DNA of 64,000 nt from Glandiceps talaboti. Taxonomy: Eukaryota > Hemichordata > Enteropneusta > Spengelidae. The stretch covers positions 15,503,012 to 15,567,011 of the forward strand of contig NC_135564.1 of the NCBI RefSeq assembly GCF_964340395.1, in the 5' to 3' direction. The translations under genes and the position numbers were made by a program. The notes beneath the pieces are model-generated. The model had not been told where the DNA came from, made no database searches, and was given only the letters and a program-made list of their open reading frames with translations. This document shows positions 50,401 through 60,760 of this stretch, piece by piece. Position 1 is the stretch's first letter. Every line of letters starts with the position of its first letter.

Positions 50401-52067
50401 TCATACAAAAATTCAGTGAGATTTATAAGTGGGTAAAGATTAGAGAAAAACGGTGAAAAGATAACGTAGCTGGACTTCTAAGTCAACAATATATTTAATA
50501 AGTATGAAGACGAGTGTGTACAACAGTTGGTGGCATCATAATTCTGTTTCCTATAGTGTTCATATTTTCAAATTTCAAGTTTAAGTTCACACGAATGTTT
50601 TTGAATGTATTGTTCAAGATCAAGATCAAGGTCTGTAGCAGACAGATCAAAACATTGCATTCATTTCTAACTTACCATTCCAAAGTTACTATATTTTACT
50701 ATGTTTCTGGTGTTTTCAGATCCATGCAAATGTGAAACTACAGATAGCTGCTACATACTGTATTTCTAACTTACCATTCCAAAGTTACTATATTTTACTA
50801 TGTTTCTGTTGTTTTCAGATCCATGCAAATGTGAAATTACAGATAGCTGCTACATACTGTATTTCTAACTTACCATTCCAAAGTTACTATATTTTACTAT
50901 GTTTCTGGTGTTTTCAGATCCATGCAAGTGTGAAACTACAGATAGCTGCTACATACTGTATTTCTAACTTACCATTCCAAAGTTACTATATTTTACTATG
51001 TTTCTGGTGTTTTCAGATCCATGCAAATGTGAAATTACAGATAGCTGCTACATATTGTATTTCTAACTTACCATTCCAAAGTTACTATATTTTACCATGT
51101 TTCTGTTGTTTTCAGATCCATGCAAATGTGAAACTACAGATAGCTGCTACATATTGTATTTCTAACTTAGTTTGGAATGAGGAGGAAGGTGCTCTAGAAA
51201 GACAAGCAAAGCTACGTGATATGGGTGTTCAAAAATTATTACAACAACTACTCAGTTCTAGTGACACAGTCCTCTTTGACAAGTAAGTTAATACCCAACA
51301 TAACAGATACCCATGGCATGTTAGTGTCAGGATGGCCTATTTAGATATTTGCACAAGTGCTTGTGATGTTCTCAGCAGCTGACGAGAGTGAGTGAAAGTG
51401 CCACAGGAAACACTAGCACTCATGCTGCAGAGGGTTTTGTTACTATTAGATACTGGTATGTTCATCCAAAACATTAACTTTTGTAAAATACACAACTGTT
51501 TGTTCACTTGATATCATGTACATCATACATGGAATGATTGCTAACTCATTTGCATATCATTTGCATACATTTATGCATGGCTGCTTTCAGTATTGCACTG
51601 TAGTGCGAATGCCACTAGTATCATACATGGAATGATTGCAAACTCATTTGCATATCATTTGCATACATTTATGCATGGCTGCTTTCAGTATTGCACTGTA
51701 GTGCGAATGTCACTAGTATCATACATGGAATGATTGCAAACTCATTTGCATATCATTTGCATACATTTATGCATGGCTGCTTTCAGTATTGCACTGTAGT
51801 GCGAATGCCACTAGTATGTACAAGCACCGATGTATGTTATCATGGGTACATATGTAATAACATGTATTCTTTTGTTAGCATAACTGTGTTATCTCGGTAT
51901 AAAATGAATGCAATAGTGTTCTTTTCATTATAATTTGAAGTGAAAATTGTGTTACAATAGTTTACCTAACTAGAACCTTAATGTTTACATTGCAGTATGA
52001 TTTGAATGAAATATGTTTCTTTTCTTTATTATCCAGAGTAAAAACAGCATTACAGCAGTTCACCTGA
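36069..52067 (+). CDS. ARMC8: ARMC8, armadillo repeat subunit of the GID/CTLH E3 ligase (20 exons)
   Basis: ARMC8 is the armadillo scaffold of the CTLH/GID ubiquitin ligase (yeast Gid5 counterpart). Exons: 36069-36074 (proposed ATG GAG), 37739-37815, 38894-38965, 39534-39676, 40110-40207, 40794-40886, 41388-41468, 42051-42126, 42655-42745, 43744-43804, 44185-44394, 44928-45023, 45889-46053, 46585-46671, 47138-47230, 47577-47726, 48694-48789, 50013-50108, 51116-51282, 52037-52067 (TGA). All splice sites are GT-AG and phases agree, giving 662 residues, close to the vertebrate protein. Conserved stretches include [37 protein letters not shown]-like [80 protein letters not shown] and WNEEEG. Tandem duplications affect four of its splice borders. 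The identity is very secure; the first exon is the least certain part. Confidence 0.96.
36502..36705 (+). repeat. Interspersed repeat, partner of 30,338-30,500
   Basis: Inverted copy of the repeat at 30.3 kb, in the first ARMC8 intron. Directly after it, 'actcaattctgacattgtc' and 'gacaatgtcagaatcgagtt' (about 36,717-36,775) form a further 19-bp-arm hairpin. Confidence 0.8.
36985..37086. repeat. Inverted repeat with 30-bp arms
   Basis: Arm 36,985-37,014 begins 'attagtcaacacatacaatg' and is matched in reverse complement by 37,057-37,086, with a 42-bp spacer. The element lies in ARMC8 intron 1 and ends in alternating 'tgtacatg' words. Confidence 0.9.
37165..37505 (-). repeat. Two tRNA-like (SINE-type) remnants
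   Basis: Read on the minus strand, 37,505-37,425 gives a tRNA-like series: 'gtaacacaattggtagtgc' (A-box-like), a stem-loop at 'ctagtgatcag', then 'ggatttgaatc' (B-box-like). The stretch 37,275-37,170 is similar: 'gtagcacggttga' and later 'agggtcaagtctc'. Both are too degenerate for functional tRNA genes and fit tRNA-derived SINE heads. Confidence 0.5.
37990..38205. repeat. Degenerate tandem repeat 'aatggctgccatgtac'
   Basis: About four copies of a unit near 55 bp, each with 'ggctgccat(g/c)(t/c)ac', 'ttccc' and 'aattag/gtcta', in the second ARMC8 intron. Confidence 0.85.
39094..39243. mobile_element. Fold-back (MITE-like) element in ARMC8 intron
   Basis: 'tattattcccaaatatattt', 'cttcactc' and 'gtgacctaagga' on the left mirror 'tcttaggtcac', 'gaatgaag' and 'acatattggggaataata' on the right, around a centre near 'gagttgctagacaa'. 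Total length is about 150 bp with no coding capacity. Confidence 0.8.
40661..40707. repeat. (GACA)n microsatellite
   Basis: Run of GACA units of about 47 bp in an ARMC8 intron. Confidence 0.95.
42457..42690 (+). repeat. 99-bp tandem duplication across an ARMC8 splice acceptor
   Basis: The acceptor and first bases of the exon at 42,655 are preceded 99 bp upstream by a copy (acceptor AG at 42,554-42,555) with the same 'atcagatg(g/t)tatgtgtttt' lead and 'cagctgtgtg(t/c)aatggaca' start. From the upstream acceptor the frame stops at TGA after eleven codons, so it is a decoy acceptor or a poison site. Confidence 0.9.
43220..43320. repeat. Relative of the 26.6 kb palindrome
   Basis: Shares 'gtaaggta', 'ccctcacacat' and 'cttacagtctgtag' with 26,577-26,660, with a more divergent right arm ('cagtgagggcagagtgacaatg'). 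Confidence 0.55.
44578..44930 (+). repeat. Repeated splice-acceptor motifs before the ARMC8 exon at 44,928
   Basis: The true acceptor context 'cttttgataatgtttttaac'-AG-'tttgatacag' at 44,908-44,937 is echoed at 44,583-44,613 ('cttttgataatgtctttgac'-AG-'tttgatata') and at 44,882-44,896 ('ttttgcag'-'tttgatata'). The upstream copies lack the rest of the exon. Confidence 0.75.
45267..45288. repeat. Poly-G run
   Basis: About 22 consecutive G in an ARMC8 intron. Similar homopolymers occur as poly-C at about 48,223-48,238 and poly-G at about 57,515-57,526. Confidence 0.9.
45990..46215 (+). repeat. 117-bp in-frame tandem duplication across an ARMC8 donor
   Basis: The last 50 coding bases of the exon ending at 46,053 plus about 65 bp of intron are repeated directly downstream, so that a second donor (ATGAAG|GTATTA) lies after 46,170, exactly 117 bp (39 codons) past the first (ATGAAG|GTATTG). 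The whole stretch is open in the ARMC8 frame. Use of the second donor would add 39 residues containing a second near-copy of [16 protein letters not shown]. Confidence 0.93.
47408..47472. repeat. (CA)n microsatellite
   Basis: CA run of about 65 bp in an ARMC8 intron. Confidence 0.97.
48824..49730. repeat. 56-bp minisatellite, about 16 copies
   Basis: Units of the form 'gttgacagcctgggtgtcaa' followed by 'ttgatgatgtacatac' and 'atagaagtattctagtgt' repeat with a 56-bp period in the ARMC8 intron after the exon at 48,694-48,789. Units are nearly identical, with a few changes in the last two or three copies. Confidence 0.97.
50654..51169 (+). repeat. 99-bp tandem repeat of an ARMC8 splice acceptor and exon start, five copies
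   Basis: Each unit has 45 bp of intron-like sequence ending 'gttttcag' and 54 bp of coding sequence starting ATCCATGCAAATGTG. Acceptors precede 50,720, 50,819, 50,918, 51,017 and 51,116. Only the last copy continues into the conserved exon (VWNEEEG). Because 99 is divisible by three and no unit contains a stop in the coding frame, the frame is open from 50,720 to the end of the exon. Another partial copy of the intron part lies just before the first acceptor. Confidence 0.97.
51520..51815. repeat. About 98-bp tandem repeat, three copies
   Basis: 'catacatggaatgattgc' followed by 'aactcatttgcatatcattt' recurs at about 51,525, 51,622 and 51,720 in the last ARMC8 intron. It contains several ATTTGCAT octamer-like words. 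Confidence 0.93.
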
Positions 52068-52199
52068 CTAGAACGGGAAATGTACCTGTACTGGACTTAA
52101 ACTGGACACTGTGTGTCTGAAAATTACTTTGTTGAATTCAACAGAAGCACAGTGAAAAATTACTGTACATGTATATATTTAATCCATATGTTTTGGATA

Positions 52200-52560
52200 T
52201 TATGGCTGCTGTGATGTCATAGTAAACACTGTCAGTTAAAGTCTGCTGTGATGTCATCGTATGCACTGGCAGTTAATGTCTGCTGTGATGTCATAGTAGG
52301 CACTGTCAGTTATTGTCTGCTGTGATGTCATAGTAGGCACTGGCAGTTAATGTCTGCTGTGATGCCATCGTATGCACTGGCAGTTAATGGCTGCTGTGAT
52401 GTCATAGTATGCACTGGCAGTTATTGTCTGCTGTGATGTCATAGTAGGCACTGGCAGTTATTGTCTGCTGTGATGTCATAGTAGGCACTGGCAGTTAATG
52501 TCTTCTGTGATGTCATCATATGCACTGTCAGTTAAAGTCTAATGTGATGTCATAATATAT
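52200..52560. repeat. 37-bp minisatellite in the ARMC8 3' flank
   Basis: 'gtctgctgtgatgtcatagt' followed by 'aggcactggcagttaat' repeats about nine times with a period near 37 bp, beginning about 135 bp after the ARMC8 stop codon, probably within the 3' UTR. Confidence 0.93.
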
Positions 52561-54400
52561 ATTGCTAGTCTAGACCCTGTCAGTCTAGTCTACTTTGGTG
52601 GTACACTCTGTCTCAGTTAACTTAATTGTTGTATTTGAACAGAGTTCTCCCCTTGCTGGTTGGACCAGCTGGTTGATAAGTGAAATTCAAAAATATAACC
52701 TCAATATTTGAAATTGATCCACCTGATTACCTGCAATTGATATCTTTTATATTTTGATATCCTATACAGATTTACCAAATGAATATTAATATTCATGAAT
52801 ATGAATGACTGACCAGCACTTCTCTAGGGCTGGGGAGAACACTGACTCAGTACTGTGATTCATGCAATTCCAATACATGAAACATATAAACACAGAATTT
52901 AGAAGTTTGTACTTTTTTCTGACAAGTCGAAGTTTGCATATGTTGTTATCTATCAATGGATTGTTTTATATAGTTTATCAGTGCATCTTTTATCTTTCAA
53001 CAATGAAACGTATCCATAGATTTATCTATATCAAAAGAAATCACCTTGTCAAATGGAATTAACAAATATAATGTCAGTTTCATTCATGTGTTAGGTGTAG
53101 AGAAAGTTGTAATACACAAGTGTTTAGTTTCATAAGGTATTTGTCTATTGTGTCTCCAAAGACTTTTTAACTGGAATGTGAGAACAGTTGATTTTATCTT
53201 CTCTTATACATAATGGGTCTTGTTTCACACCTGTAACTTAAATCGTAATGTTTTTGCTAAGGTCTGGGAACCCCGGTAACAGAGGAGAGAAATGTAGGAA
53301 CATTGCAAAGCTTTCCATACCATGTGCATTTACCATAATTTTTGTGACTGACGAGCTCAGGTAGATTTTATCTACTTACCACCCTTAACAAAGACAGTGT
53401 CGTATATACTAACATGCAGAAGGTTCATAATTTAACGCATACAGAAATAATGCAATCAATGGCAAGTAATAGTACCTATTCCAAGTATCATTTTGATCAT
53501 GTAACATAATTATTATTATTAATTAATTATTAGTAATTAGTAGTATTGTAGATTGGGCCTACTTAGGCAGCTCAGCAAAGTCTGAGTGAAACGTCTTGAC
53601 AGAATTACTTTACTGTTTATTGTACATAAATTAAAAAGATAGAAATCACAATATATCATTAAGTAGTATCCTACAGTATATAATTTATACCAGCTGACAA
53701 ACCACTAAACATAAGTAGTTGTAACTGTATAATATTTTTGTTTATTATTTGCCTGTAAAGACAATCCTTTACTGGAACTGTTCATTCATAGTTATTATGT
53801 AAAATACCCCTATACTTATTTTTCATTGTATTGTATGTCTCGGCATAAATCTAAAGTGTCTGTATTTTTCTTCTGTGAACTTTTGTGTTATCTTTCTATG
53901 GATTCTGTTTATTTGTACTGAGTATATACTATTCTATCAGTTTCTTAAATTTTTGGGGGACAAATAATGCAATCCACTGCAAACGCTTACCACATGCTAT
54001 TATACACAATCGTCAAGTTAGCTGACTTTCATTGTCAAGGTACAGAGTAAAAGTGTGCTAACTTCTTTTTTTTGTACATATACACAAATTGTTATTTAAG
54101 TTATATTTCATACAGTGTTTTCATGCGTTAGTTATTTGAATGGAACATAAGTATGGTTTTTTACACTTCCATAGTACTATGTGTTGATATGTAGTCAGCA
54201 CTCACGTTTTTTACATTTTTCTGGGTTTTTCTCATCTAAAAGACAATAACTTGCATCAATATCTTTGTTCAAATGCACAAAATAAGAAATGTACAAATAA
54301 AAAAGAAGTTAAATAAAAGACAAAGTTAAATAAAACTTTGTTCTAAAATCTTCAACTTTAGATTTTTTTTTGCTGTTCACTGAAGACCTAGATTATTTGT
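52561..54400. other. ARMC8 downstream region, no gene seen
   Basis: AT-rich, with no coding region that I can support. It may contain the 3' UTR end; an AATAAA-type word occurs near 54,295. A 66-codon open frame at 52,862 has no recognisable domain. Confidence 0.45.
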
Positions 54401-54404
54401 GTGG

Positions 54405-54490
54405 GTTGGAGGTTGTCAATGACCGAGAGGTTAGCTAGCTCACCTGCCTCTTACTACAGTGTACTCCGTCTGGGTTTGAACCCAATCTGA
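54405..54490 (+). repeat. tRNA-like (SINE-type) sequence
   Basis: 'gaccgagaggttagctagct', then a loop region 'ctgcctcttactacag', then 'ctgggtttgaaccca' gives a tRNA-like order with a good B-box-like 'ggtttgaaccc'. It directly abuts the fold-back element at 54,485. It is too diverged for a confident functional tRNA gene. Confidence 0.45.
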
Positions 54491-54830
54491 TTAAAATCCG
54501 ATGTACTGTACACGGTGTGATATCTTTTTGGCTGTTACGTTTAGTGTCGTTCGTTCTTTGGTGAGTGCCCATTACATACATGATGTATCTCTGACCACTA
54601 TAGATTCTCTGAGGATGTATGTAATGAGCGCTCACAAAAGAACAAAGGACACTAAATGTAACAGCCAAAAAGAATCGCGCCGTGTACACTATATCTCTGA
54701 CCACTATAGATTCTCTGAGGATGTATGTAATGAGCGCTCACAAAAGAACAAAGGACACTAAATGTAACAGCCAAAAAGAATCGCGCCGTGTACACTATAT
54801 CGGATTTTAAGCAGATTGGATTTGAACACA
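54485..54830. mobile_element. Fold-back element with internal 107-bp duplication
   Basis: The left end 'caatctgattaaaatccgat' mirrors the right end 'atcggattttaagcagattg'. Inside, 'ctttttggctgttacgttta' mirrors 'taaatgtaacagccaaaaag', and 'ttctttggtgagtgcccatt' mirrors 'aatgagcgctcacaaaagaa'. The right arm is present twice with a 107-bp period ('tatctctgaccactatagat' at 54,585 and 54,692). No coding capacity. Confidence 0.85.
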
Positions 54831-55135
54831 TCCAGCGACAGTTTGGTTTTATTAAAAACCAACCAGATATGTACAATATATAAAAAGGTAACACTGTTTG
54901 TTTCTACAAAAAAAAACCATATGGATGAGTATAAATAGAAACAATATAGCATTTTAATAGTATACAAAACCGTGTATACCGGTACATGTATTGATTAGTT
55001 ATCCATGTACTTGAAATGGTATTTTCATTTAACCATGCATATTTTGTCAGTATGTTCATTTTGTTGATTTATTGATGTGTTTGTTTAAAGGGAAAAAACG
55101 TACCCAATACATATTTCCTGTCATGCGCAAATGAA

Positions 55136-56433
55136 ATGCTCACACGAATTCGGCGCACCTCAAATGCGGCCACTCCATGTCCAACACTCCTCGCCCATTA
55201 TTTAGACCGACCCTTCGTTAGGCTTTCTGTAGATCGCATCTTTGCAGAATTCGATGCCTACATGTACAATATCCCAAACAAATGGCGTACGTACCGTGTA
55301 TTGGATGGGGTTTGACGGACAAGATGTCTTTCTTTGACCGAGTACGCAATTCTGTCTGCTACGTAAAGAACTATATAACGACAAACATGGTACTCGTTAC
55401 CTATGGAAACATAATGCAAAAATATAATATAAAACCACATTTACGCGATGTGTTACTTGATGCAGAACTACATGTATTCCTGTCAATGGCAGATGTAACG
55501 TTTCTTTATCCAAGACCATTAATATCGAATGTAATTTACGCAGGAGGTGGATATCATACGGAACTTGTTGCAACGCTGAAAGAGGTTGGTCAACTATATT
55601 ATTTTTAAAAAAGTTGTCGGTTGAGTATTTCTTTAGCCCCTCTCCCAAGGAGAAAACCTGATCATAAGCAAAGAGGTAGTTCCTATATTTACTACAGTAA
55701 CTATTGGTTACTGTCTCCTTTCGATCACCAATGTTATATAACGTTAACGTAAATTACTCCATCCCGGGCTCTTCATACAGATCTCATTCTCTCCACAAAC
55801 TCCTACTTTTAAGTCAGCTCTGAGATCCTCGAAACTAAGACTATATTGTTCACGGTTAACTTGGCATAGGGAGCCGTGATGTACCATGCGCGTGTTAAAA
55901 ACTAACAAATAAACGAGTACATAGATACAAATAATCAAAATATGCAGTTGTAAATTAAAATATAATAATTATTTTAAACACATGAATAACTAATTCTATA
56001 CATGTATATACGAGCATGTATACTATTAAAATAACGCCCTTCGTTTCTATGATACTACATACATACATACATACATACATACATACATACATACATACAT
56101 ACATACACACACACACATACATACAGATGAGTATATAGCAACATAGTATATATTATTAGATTGTTATCTGTGGCAATAATGTCACATTTCAACTTATTTC
56201 CTTTTGTCAGGCGCTTGAAGATTTCGTACAATCTTCTGGAGAAGATGGTATTGTCGTATTCTCAATAGGGACATATACAGTTATCGATGAAGAACAGTTC
56301 AAAACATTTGCCATGGGCCTTAACATGTTGTCTCATAAGATCGTTGGGAAATACAACGATGAAAAACCACCAGAATATGTTACTAAGGAGAAATACAAAC
56401 TCATGAAATGGATACCAGAAAATGATTTAATGG
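55136..56433 (+). pseudogene. UDP-glycosyltransferase fragment with frameshift
   Basis: Two exon-like blocks resemble the middle of animal UDP-glycosyltransferases, ER enzymes that join sugars to small lipophilic substrates. Block 1 (about 55,136-55,584) encodes CPTLLAHYLDRPFV and AYMYNIPN in one frame, then from about 55,282 AYVPCIGWGLTDKMSFF and onward in another, so about one base is missing near 55,277-55,283. It ends CTGAAAGAG|GTTGGT. Block 2 (56,211-56,433) follows TTTGTCAG in matching phase and encodes ALEDFVQSSGEDGIVVFSIG and KWIPENDL, ending ATGG|GTATTA. The N-terminal part (signal peptide and substrate region), the exon with the HPKT/THGG signature and the C-terminal membrane anchor are not found before the window ends. 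The frameshift could be a sequence error. A truncated pseudogene is the simplest reading. Confidence 0.7.
56053..56128. repeat. (CATA)n microsatellite
   Basis: Run of CATA units of about 75 bp within the intron of the UGT fragment. Confidence 0.95.
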
Positions 56434-57243
56434 GTATTATAAAACGTTCTTAACAAGCTTATAAAGTTATCTTTGTTAACGAAGTTATTCTAATAAGTTG
56501 AGGCTTAAATGGCGTTTATTTGCATATAATATTAATACGGCTTGTTGTTTTGTAGATGTACTCTAGTAAAGTACTTAGGGGGATAATGTCTAGACTTATT
56601 TACAACCCATAGCACCAAAGTAAAGCGTTTTCTGTATGTACCACAATCATTTATAGCATCCAAATCAAGTGTACAAATATGCTGTTTCATTTGCTAATTG
56701 CCCACAATAGAAAGGCAAACATGCTAGGCTTGTTAATAAGCCAATTGAAACAGTGTATTTTTACACTTGATATGAATGCTATAAACGAGTGTAGTACATA
56801 GAGAAAGAACTTTACTTCAGTGTTAGTTATTGTATAAAACCTGCCATTTACTATACATTTTCATGATTTTAATAAGTTACAATAGTAATGATTATAGTAT
56901 GAGGGTTCAAATACTTATTTTCTTTTTCCGTTATAACAACACTCTCAATGAGCTATACAAATGTTTGTCCATGCGCAAACCTACAGGAGCACAAACCATA
57001 TATTTTCTCAGCTTACAATGGAGCATAACTCTGTGATATAACTATAACTACAGTATTCCAGGTGCCCTTCCCACCTAGACTGTCGACAGTCGCTCGCGCC
57101 TTTTTTTCCTCCGTTTTATCTAAACTATGATCCGGCGCAACACTAGTCTGATATCGAGGGCCGAAGGCTTTGCCGCAATACCTTCTAAATACTTTATTCA
57201 GTGATGAGTTGGATGACAGCTATGCGAAGGTGTTGTGTATTCC

Positions 57244-57349
<106 letters not shown>

Positions 57350-60298
57350 TTCGGAAACGGCCCACATATATTTGTAGAAAAATCTCTCATTGTTCTGTAT
57401 GGGCCCTGTTGATTTCCACTGTTACTTTAATGTAGTGTACCATACTGTACATCTCTGAAGTGGAGGATGGAATACTGTTTAATTACACATTAAAATATGT
57501 GTAGCCAGGAAAGGGGGGGGGGGGGCACGAACATTCTGGGGTTAATTTCGCGGGACCATGAATTTTTTTTAAGAGCGCGAAGGGGGAGCTGCGAAATTGT
57601 TTTTGACCAAAATAATTTTCCCCATGCCTGCCATAAATTCTGACCCCAGCCTCATCTGATGATCGCGAAAGGGGAAAACTCGTGCGTTATGACTGAAGAT
57701 CTCTACTCCTAATTTTTGATATTGAGTATACATTGGAACAAGATGATATACTTTATCAGGCATGTCTCTCGCTAGTCGGTTAAAATGATATGCAACATCA
57801 TTTTGTTTCCTTCAAGACGATGGGATATGATATAGCGATGTTCAAAACATGTTAAACATTTTAGCATCGTTTGTAAGATTTGTCAAATCTGACAATAGGC
57901 CTTTCCAAAATTTACCATGGTGGCGTTCTACTTCCTTTCTGCGTGTACCTTTGGGTATACATGGTATAGGTTACTCAGTTAATCATAGAGCCCTGCTGCT
58001 TGCCTCGATGTCTGAACAATACGAAAAGTATCCCCGACTTGCACTTAGTCATACGGCACAAAGCTTTAAAGAAATAGTACAATGAGGCGATGACACCCCT
58101 AATTTGAGCGAGTGGGCCGTATTCTCAATTTTCTGTTTGCAGTCTAGAATGGCCTATTAAATGTAGCAATGACTATCAATTTTGTCGACAGACGACAGTG
58201 TCTTTCTACTTTTCTAATTTCCATTGGTAAAATGTAAGTGTTTACCGCCCTTTTCAAGTTACAGTTCACCGACTCCTTGTTCATACAACCACATACAAAA
58301 TAATGAGATACAGTATAATTTATACTAACATAACACGATCGCAATTTCTTGCTACATTTTGTCTACTGTCAAATAAACCATTTAAACGTAGTCCAACTAG
58401 ACGCAGACACACATGCACCTATGTTTTTACGTCTCCATTTGGCGCCTGCATGGTGTCACTGTAATTCATTTCCTTTTAGACAAAATACCACAGAAAAACT
58501 GTATTCATTCAATCTTGCTATCTTAAAGTGTGGCGTGTGTAATTTCTTATTGATTTCTGCATGACTGTATCAAAACATAGTCGGTGAACTCTTGCCTGCA
58601 ACAAGCTGCACTTGTTGAACCATTGATATTTCCAGAATTCATTACATTATCACCAGCATGCACTTTATAGCATATCAGTCATACATCTGATGGATATAGC
58701 CATAAATACCAGCGTAGTCATGTATATCAAGTGAACCTGATACTAATTAATCAACGACATCACATGTGTTATTGTCATATTATAATATTCATTCGAAGCA
58801 TACTTTCCCACTTTCACAAAATTTCATTAACTGTACAATTTAATTGTATAGTCTGGGAACAAGTCGTTGTCTAGTATGTAAGGCTATTCAAATTAACTAG
58901 AGATGGTAACTCTAGATGTGATATGTTTATGGACTACCTTATAGTATAAAACAACAGCTGAGCCGAAATTAAGACGTGGGTGGATTGTCTTTCATCAGTC
59001 CATCACCTTTTTATATATTCACCTTTTTCATTTGTATCAACACTGTTCTTTGTACTATAAGAACCGGACACACGTTGATTTATTTCACGATATTTAATTT
59101 TGAAAATGCTAGCAATTTCCTCACGCTGTTTACCACACAATAAAATATAAATGTAATACATAGAGACTCCATTCAAGTGTCTACCTCAATATTGATACTT
59201 GCAAGTTATCTGTTAACACCGTGAACTATGACATTGAGCTAGACTTTCAGGTTGGAAAAAAATCGTGGCATTTTTTGTATATCGGAAATAGTTTGTGTAC
59301 ATTTGTAAGTGATGCCTGTTTCTTTTCATCTTGTTTTTTATACAGAATAATGGGAATACTCACTTGTATATATTGTGTTGGTGTTTACTACATTATGACC
59401 ACTCAGCTCAGGTAACAGTTTTCAAGGTTGTGGTACGAGGCATTTAGAACCACTTTTAAAGACAGAGGAACTAAAATTCAAGTGCCCCTCTTATGTTATA
59501 CGCGACCATTCCATTATTCTTGGACTTGATGTTGCGGTAATTGCTTGACTGAATGATAGCCATATTACCATATTGTTTTTAAATACCGTATTGTTTATAG
59601 TTTAAAACTAACAATTGCATTGGAGACTTCATTCAAGCCTCTACTTCCACATTGTCAAGCCTTTTAACACTTTTAAGAACTTGACCTTTGACGTTAAGAT
59701 TATTAATCTTGGCTAATTACAAAAATCAAGATATATCTTACATATTGTAGACAAATTTTGGTGCTTTAAATGTCAGAGTGTTTTCAAACCTTGTTGAGCG
59801 GTGATACAGCAATGGAGACATACACACGTTAGTGCCTTGATCACTTTTAGTAAGTGGTACTTGTTGTGTATTTGACTTTCACTTCCTTCTTGTAAATTTC
59901 TTTCACCATATTATCACGCCTCCCCTGACTATTATTTCACGAATACGCTTAACGCAAATTATGTACATTTTATTACTTGTATATCACATACCGTCTATTT
60001 TCATTGCGTGTGTTCATGTCTTGCATTAATTGAAAAGGAACTGTGACCAGGATGCAATATTTACACACTTCCAAAACAAGTGGAAATAATATAAAATTCT
60101 TTGATGTATATTGGACGTAATGTTTTTTCACTCAACGCGTTGTAGACATTTTGTTATATGTGAATATTTTTTCATTACAGTCAACATATTGATGTAATGG
60201 AACAGTTTATGGGTTATTGCCACTACATCAATTAGTCATTTTTAATTTCCGTAATAGAAGTTTACAGTGCGTATGTATGTGTATGTATGACTAACTGA

Positions 60299-60300
<2 letters not shown>

Positions 60301-60335
<35 letters not shown>
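60301..60335. repeat. (GTCT)n microsatellite
   Basis: GTCT run of about 35 bp, followed by 'cacagtatgtcatcgttttc' and AT-rich sequence. Confidence 0.93.
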
Positions 60336-60636
60336 ACAGTATGTCATCGTTTTCGCAAAAAAGACCAGCTTCCTCAAAGCAAAATTTGGTACACGGCCTT
60401 TAGGGCAATGGATATATCTGAATAGGTTTTGATAAACATTCCATCAATATTAATCATATATTTGTATAAATATTATTTTTGGTAATTAGGCAATATCCAG
60501 CATGCTTCAGATTTCATATTGTTTTCATAAATAAATTGTATAAAACTTTTGATATAGCTTTTAACCATAAGGAGTAATTTGCATAATTAATGATTTTCGC
60601 CAATTAGGCAATATATGAAATTAAGAATATGGAAGC

Positions 60637-60760
<124 letters not shown>

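Noticed and set aside
50514-50735. Open frame just before the repeated ARMC8 exon
   Set aside because: It is in another frame and is mostly intron sequence; the ARMC8 frame begins at the acceptors.
57849-58085. 78-codon open frame downstream of the UGT fragment
   Set aside because: No recognisable domain, no splice context and no similarity to the UGT C-terminus.
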